Source: Smittia aterrima (Eukaryota > Arthropoda > Insecta > Diptera > Chironomidae). From it: 64,000 bases of DNA. Positions 59,201-64,000 of this stretch are shown one piece after another (within the stretch, counting starts at the first letter, position 1; each line of letters begins with the position of its first letter). The notes below the pieces were generated by a model. The model was not told the origin of the DNA. It was given only the letters and a program-made list of their open reading frames with translations, and did not search any database. Position numbers and translations under genes: made by a program. Location of the stretch: positions 15,965,537 through 16,029,536 of the forward strand of contig CP093829.1 of NCBI GenBank assembly GCA_033063855.1, read 5' to 3'.

Positions 59201-60558
59201 GAAAAATCCTTTGCCCATTTTGATTTTCCTTCTGCCGCCATCAACACTTTCTACTTCCAATCTGCAATTAATTAAAATAAATTTAAATTCAAAGTTTAGT
59301 TTAAAATTAATGAAACTTACTCAATCGCTGCTGCAGTAAAAATTGGATTCAAGTCAGAAATTGGGGATCCTGTCATTATATTTCCTCCGACTGAAGCAAC
59401 GTTGCGAATTTGTTTGCCAGCAAACCAATGAAGCATATCAACGATCGCACGAAACAATCTTGTTTCATGTTCAGCACATTCGTCGATTTGTTTTTGCAAA
59501 ACATTTTGAAAATCCATCAGAGTCACAGCTGAACCAATTCTCAAACCATTTGCTTCTTCAACGATGCTCGTGAGTTCATGAACATGAGTCGGATTTACTA
59601 AGAACTTGTAATCGAAATGTTTCAATTTCACTTCGACTCCGACTTCAGTGTTTCCAACGACAATTTTCGCTGATGGATAATTTTTCTTGAACTCCAGCAA
59701 TTGATTTAAATTTGTTGGTCGGAACCAAGTTACTTTTCGTTCGTTTGTAAATGTCAACACTTGTTGATCGTAAGCATTGGATAGTTTTAGTTCTGGTGGG
59801 AAAATTGGTTCTTGAGATGGATCATGAGGCGCAAACTCGCTTGGCTCGAATAGTTTATCTTCAATCTCTACGCCGCATTGATTTCCATTGACCTTGCAAC
59901 ACTTATCTCCCATTTCGCATTCATATTTATATTCTGACGTGAATGTTCGATATCCTTCGATGATTGGTCGGTAGCCAGTGCATCTGCAAAGGTTTCCTTG
60001 AAAAGCGATCTCTAAGTCTTTCATATTTGGCTTTGAAGAACTTCGAAGCAAAGCGTACATCGACATAACGATTCCTGGGGTACAAAATCCACATTGCGAT
60101 CCGTGAGCTTTTGCAATTCTTTCTTGAACTGGATGTAAACGAGTCCTTGTACTGCCAATACCTTCAACCGTCGTAACAGCTAATCCGTGAACACTGCAGA
60201 TCGGAGTCAAGCAAGCGTTAACAGCAAAATGTTTCACAATGTTCTTTTCACGATCAAACTTCGATATCATCACAGTACAAGCTCCACAACCTCCTTCAGC
60301 GCATCCTAGTTTCGTTCCACATAAACGAAGTTTCTCACGCAAATATCGAAGAAGCGTTAGCTCGGGATCAGGATTGTCATCAGTCACCTGTTCCAAATAA
60401 TTCACGAGTTGCGGTAAGTGTATTGTCGTGTTTCACGTAATGAGTTTCGACCGTAATCTGTTCCTCTGAACTACATAGTCTGAAGGAAAAATTGGACAAT
60501 TGACCTGTTTCGAATGAAAAGTTACCTTCTTGCCGTTTACGAAGAAAACTAAATCCAT
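56269..60558 (-). CDS. Xdh: Xanthine dehydrogenase paralogue 2
   Basis: Same gene structure as paralogue 1. Minus-strand exons 60558-60526 (MDLVFFVNGKK), 60387-59321, 59261-58694, 58641-56374 and 56319-56269 give 1,328 residues. Both 2Fe-2S clusters, the FAD/NAD region and Moco domain are intact. Glu802 is kept (GGKESRANL), as are Arg880 (SVMDRAVFHF) and Glu1261 (GEPPLF). Two pocket changes stand out: the Thr after Phe1009 is Gly (AIGFGPLFLNQ), and the Phe914 loop reads RGFGAPQ instead of RGFGGPQ. The N-terminal exons and the two small downstream introns are almost identical to paralogue 1, so the duplication is young or homogenised. Ends SFKPWNVVP. It probably retains oxidation of xanthine-like substrates, but this is unproven. 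Confidence 0.94.
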
Positions 60559-60976
60559 TTTCAAAAGTTTTGACTTAAGATTTTACCACAAAATATTTCA
60601 GACTTGCGATATAAAGTTGTAAGTTTGAATAATCAGCTCTTCAAGCTAAATCTTTCTTTAAAAAGAATTTGTTATCTTATCATTGCCAACTTGCAAAATC
60701 AAGATTCTTGAAGCGATGTTAATGTGGTTAAGATAAATTTTATTTATGAACTCAGTATATTTTCGTGTTGTTGAAAAATACATTAGAGTAGCGGCGGCTA
60801 TAGCTGCGAGAAACTCAAGTTTTCACTTCATCGATCATTTGCGGGCAAGCCAGTCTAAGTGCTCAAAAAGTCGCAAGGGCTGCTAAGATGACCTTTGACT
60901 TTTTTAGAGATACAATATTCTTAACTAATTGGTACCTTATCGACCAAAACTGGTATCGGAATAAGTTTTGACTCCG
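60559..60976. other. Intergenic between XDH-2 promoter and XDH-3 3' end
   Basis: Holds the XDH-2 promoter and XDH-3 3' UTR (a minus-strand AATAAA near 60738). No gene or repeat recognised. Confidence 0.5.
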
Positions 60977-63900
60977 CTATGGCACGACGTTCCAGGGTTT
61001 GAAGCCCCCAGCTTGGGGGTCGTTAAACTGTAAATATTTGAATTTTTTTTTATCATTATATATACAGAAAATAAATATTGAAACACTGGAACTTACTTTG
61101 CTCGTTATTTTATCTTGGCATGCCATTCGGATTCTTGCTGCAGTTGCAGGAGATTGAAGATGGAAGTTAGGGTCGAGATTTTCTTCTTTTCTCGCTGCTC
61201 CGATAGCTACTTTGATTGCGAAGAAAATTGATGACGCAAGAAAGAGTGGAGGTTCGCCAACTGCTTTAGAAGAATAAACTGCTCGAGGATTTGGCGCTCC
61301 AGTCAAAAGAGAAACATTGAATTCTGCAGGAATGTCTGCAAAGCCAGGAATCTTGTACATTCCAGGACCACGAGAGAACATTGTTCCATCGGGAGAATAA
61401 ATTAGTTCCTCCAAAACGAAGAGACCGTAGCCTTGCATAAAACCACCTTCAATCTGTCCGATATCAATTGCTGGATTAATTGAAGATCCAATGTCCATGA
61501 CAATATCAGTTCGAATAACTTGATGGTCGCCAGTTAGACAATCAATTTCAACTTCAGAAACTGAAGATCCGTAAGTGAAATAATTGAATGGATGGCCTGA
61601 GTTTGATACAGGATCGTAACCAATGTCAGGAGTTGCATAAAATCCAACCGCGGATAAATGAACTCGATCGAAATAAGCTTTGTAAACCCATTTGTCCCAA
61701 CTATCGTTCGGGAACTTCTCACGATAAGGCGCCAGACGATCGTACAAAGTTCTGCAAGCGTCAAGAACAGCAGCTCCATTTAAGTCTGATCCAGCAGAAG
61801 CAGCTGTTGGTGATGTATTAGGAACTTTATCAGTCGCAGTCTCTTGAATGTGAACTTTCTCAATAGGAATCTTCAAAGTGGTGGCCGCAACTTGGAGAAC
61901 TTTGGTGTAGAGTCCTTGACCCATTTCAACTCCTCCGTGAGAAACAAGGACTGATCCATCAAGATAAATATGAACTAAAGCGCCGGTTTGATTCAAATGA
62001 AGAGCTGTAAAGGCAATTCCGAACATCGTATTAACTAAGCTGATTCCGCGCTTCCTCCATCGATGTTGTGAGTTGAACAATTCAATCTCCTTTCTTCTTT
62101 TTTCAAGTTCCGAACTTATCTGAACTTCTTCGAAGCATCGCTTTATATTGCAATCCAATAATTTCTGATTGTAATGTGTCAAGTCTCCGTCTTTGTACAT
62201 GTTGATCGCCATCACTTCCAAATAATCTTTATTTAGAACTCTTGCAATGTCGCGAACAATTGTTTCTCCGACCATCATTCCTTGTGGCCCACCGAAGCCT
62301 CTGAATGCTGTATTCGACGGAAGATTCGTTCTCATCACGGCTGATTCGATCTTGACGTTTGGAATGCAATAAGTGTTCTGGAAGTGAAAGACTGCTCTAT
62401 CTAAGACACTGAATGATAAATCAAACGAGTAACCGGCGTTGTTGAAAGCTTCCAAGTCGCATCCAGTGATCTTTCCTTCTTTTGTGAAGCCAGCTTTGTA
62501 TCTGAACATGAAAGGATGGCGACCACCAGTAATCAACATGTCTTCATCGCGATCCAACATTAATCTGACAGGTCGATTTAATTTATACGCAGCAAATGCA
62601 ACCGGAATGGCGACGACGCTACCACGACTTTCTTTTCCTCCAAATCCACCGCCCAATCGTTTAGCTCTACATATCACTTTGTTCAATGGGATTCCAAGTG
62701 CGTGTGAAGTAAGTTTTGCAATTTCTGTTGGATGTTGAGTTGATGCGAACAGCTCTAATTCATCGGTGTCTTTTGGAATTGCAATGCAAGCATGAGTTTC
62801 CAGATAAAAATGTTCTTGACCTCCTAATCGAACTTCTCCCGAAACAACATGATCAGCTTCGTTTAAAGCTTTCTCAGCATTACCGTTTGTTAAAAGCTTT
62901 GGATATCCGGGGAAGAATGATTTGTGCTTGATTGCATCTTCAATTGTGATAATGATTGGCGATATTTCTTCGTAAACAACTTTGACTAATCTTGCTGCCC
63001 TTTGAGCAATCGCTTGAGTGTCTGCGACGATTGCACCCAATGTTTGTCCTTGACTTGTAACAACATTTCGGATAAAGATTTCTTCATCGTGGAAAACTGG
63101 TCCAACAAAGCTTCTGTCTTCAGGCAAATCCTTCGCAGAGTAAAATGCGTGAACTCCTGGCTGCTTCAAAGCTTCTGTTGCATCAATCAAAACAAGCTTT
63201 GCATGAGCTTTCGTGCTGAGAACCAAAGCAAGGTAAAGTTCATTCTCATGCTTCGGAATGTCGTCGCAATAAACGGCTTCGCCTGTTGCTTGTTTCAATC
63301 CTGAAGAATGAATCTTCGGACGATGTATTGGATCAGTCACTGACTGATCTGAAGAAACTTTCTAAAAATACAATAGTCTTTCAAAAAATCTATGTAAATC
63401 ACTTCAAACAAACCTCAAACAGTTGAGAGCTTTTTGGAGTCAAAGTATGGAAAGTTTTAGCGCCACTTCTGTCTCTTTCGTTCAATAGAGTCAAACTCAA
63501 ACTTTTCTCAAGTGCTTCACTGATATTAAGAAAAGCTTTGAAGAACAAACTAAGAGTTAATGATCGACGATAAAGTATCATGCCTCCTGGAGCTTCTGCA
63601 GATAACGGAATCTCGTCCACTAAGTTTTGATTGATGATTTCGACAAGGTCTTTGTTCCAAGCTTTGCCTTTAACAGCAGATGCTGTTTTTGGTGTTAGAA
63701 TTGTTGTTGGAGCCATTCCGCCAAAAGCAAAATCAATTTCATTAATGATATTTGTTCCTTTTCGAAACTTTACGTTGAAAGCTCCATTGACGATTGCAAT
63801 GTCGTCATCTCGACGTTTCGCTTGTTTGAAAGCGTAAAAATGTTGATTTTCTGTCGTTTTTCGGATAAAAATTGAGATTAAAACTTCGGAGTCGCTGATG

Positions 63901-64000
63901 ATATTCCTTCTGTAGCCAGTGAAAAATCCTTTGCCCATTTTGATTTTCCTTCTGCCGCCATCAACACTTTCTACTTCCAATCTGCAATTAATTAAAAATA
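60977..64000 (-). CDS. Xdh: Xanthine dehydrogenase paralogue 3, 5' part beyond the window
   Basis: Exons visible on the minus strand: 63981-63414, 63361-61097 and 61027-60977. The window ends inside intron 2, so the two N-terminal (2Fe-2S) exons are missing. The FAD part (FFTGYRRNII), Moco domain and C-terminus (GGFKPWNVVP) are intact. This copy has the most canonical XDH pocket of the three: Glu802 (GGKESRGSV), Arg880 (SVLDRAVFHF), Phe914 (RGFGGPQ), Phe1009-Thr1010 (GIAFTALHLNQ) and Glu1261. It is the best candidate for the conserved rosy-type enzyme. The last intron (61028-61096) is 69 nt without a stop and could be read through in frame, but the splice sites and paralogues show it is removed. 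Confidence 0.93.

Noticed and set aside
60977..61096. XDH-3 with a longer, read-through C-terminus
   Set aside because: The 69-nt segment has GTAAGT and TTTACAG borders and is absent from both paralogues after splicing.

Overview
The window is animal nuclear DNA, most likely from a nematoceran fly and perhaps a non-biting midge. The sequence is AT-rich. Genes are split by very short GT-AG introns (mostly about 50-75 nt) that join in phase, polyadenylation signals are AATAAA, and the gene set is insect: a multi-domain moulting chitinase, Ly6 proteins, a CLIP protease, an insect-type UGT and xanthine dehydrogenase. The species is an inference. There are no prokaryotic features.

Layout. (1) 1-6979 (+): the 3' part of a giant group II (Cht10-type) chitinase with four GH18 units (the first partial) and four CBM14 chitin-binding domains. 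(2) 7.3-32.4 kb: a mixed cluster with five intact GPI-anchored Ly6/three-finger genes and one Ly6 pseudogene, two glyoxylate/hydroxypyruvate reductase paralogues (-), a small Cys-rich ORF (-), and three tandem secreted leucine-rich-repeat genes whose start codon is interrupted by an intron. One Ly6 gene has an 11-kb first intron that hosts a CLIP-domain serine protease on the opposite strand. (3) 34.3-44.8 kb (-): a Cache-domain, GPR158-type class C receptor whose 5' end was not found. Its introns and 5' flank hold small non-autonomous elements, one carrying a 5S rRNA-like module. (4) 46.0-46.3 kb: a clear MITE with an 8-bp target duplication, next to a four-exon UDP-glycosyltransferase (-). 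(5) 49.9-51.3 kb (+): an unrecognised coiled-coil protein ending in a basic, di-cysteine tail. (6) 51.3-64.0 kb (-): three tandem xanthine dehydrogenase genes, the third cut by the window edge.

Themes. Most of the window is tandem duplication at different stages: intact, diverging or decaying. The XDH copies are almost identical in the iron-sulphur and FAD exons and in small introns, but differ in residues lining the molybdenum-site pocket. The chitinase shows an 86-bp identical tract between two of its catalytic units. The LRR trio includes a copy that has lost its whole repeat core but keeps its signal peptide, tail and promoter. The genes do not form one pathway: chitinase and the Ly6 proteins are extracellular or surface factors, while XDH, UGT and GRHPR are metabolic enzymes.

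Exon boundaries were read by eye from splice consensus, reading-frame continuity and paralogue comparison. They should be good to a base or two, except where flagged.
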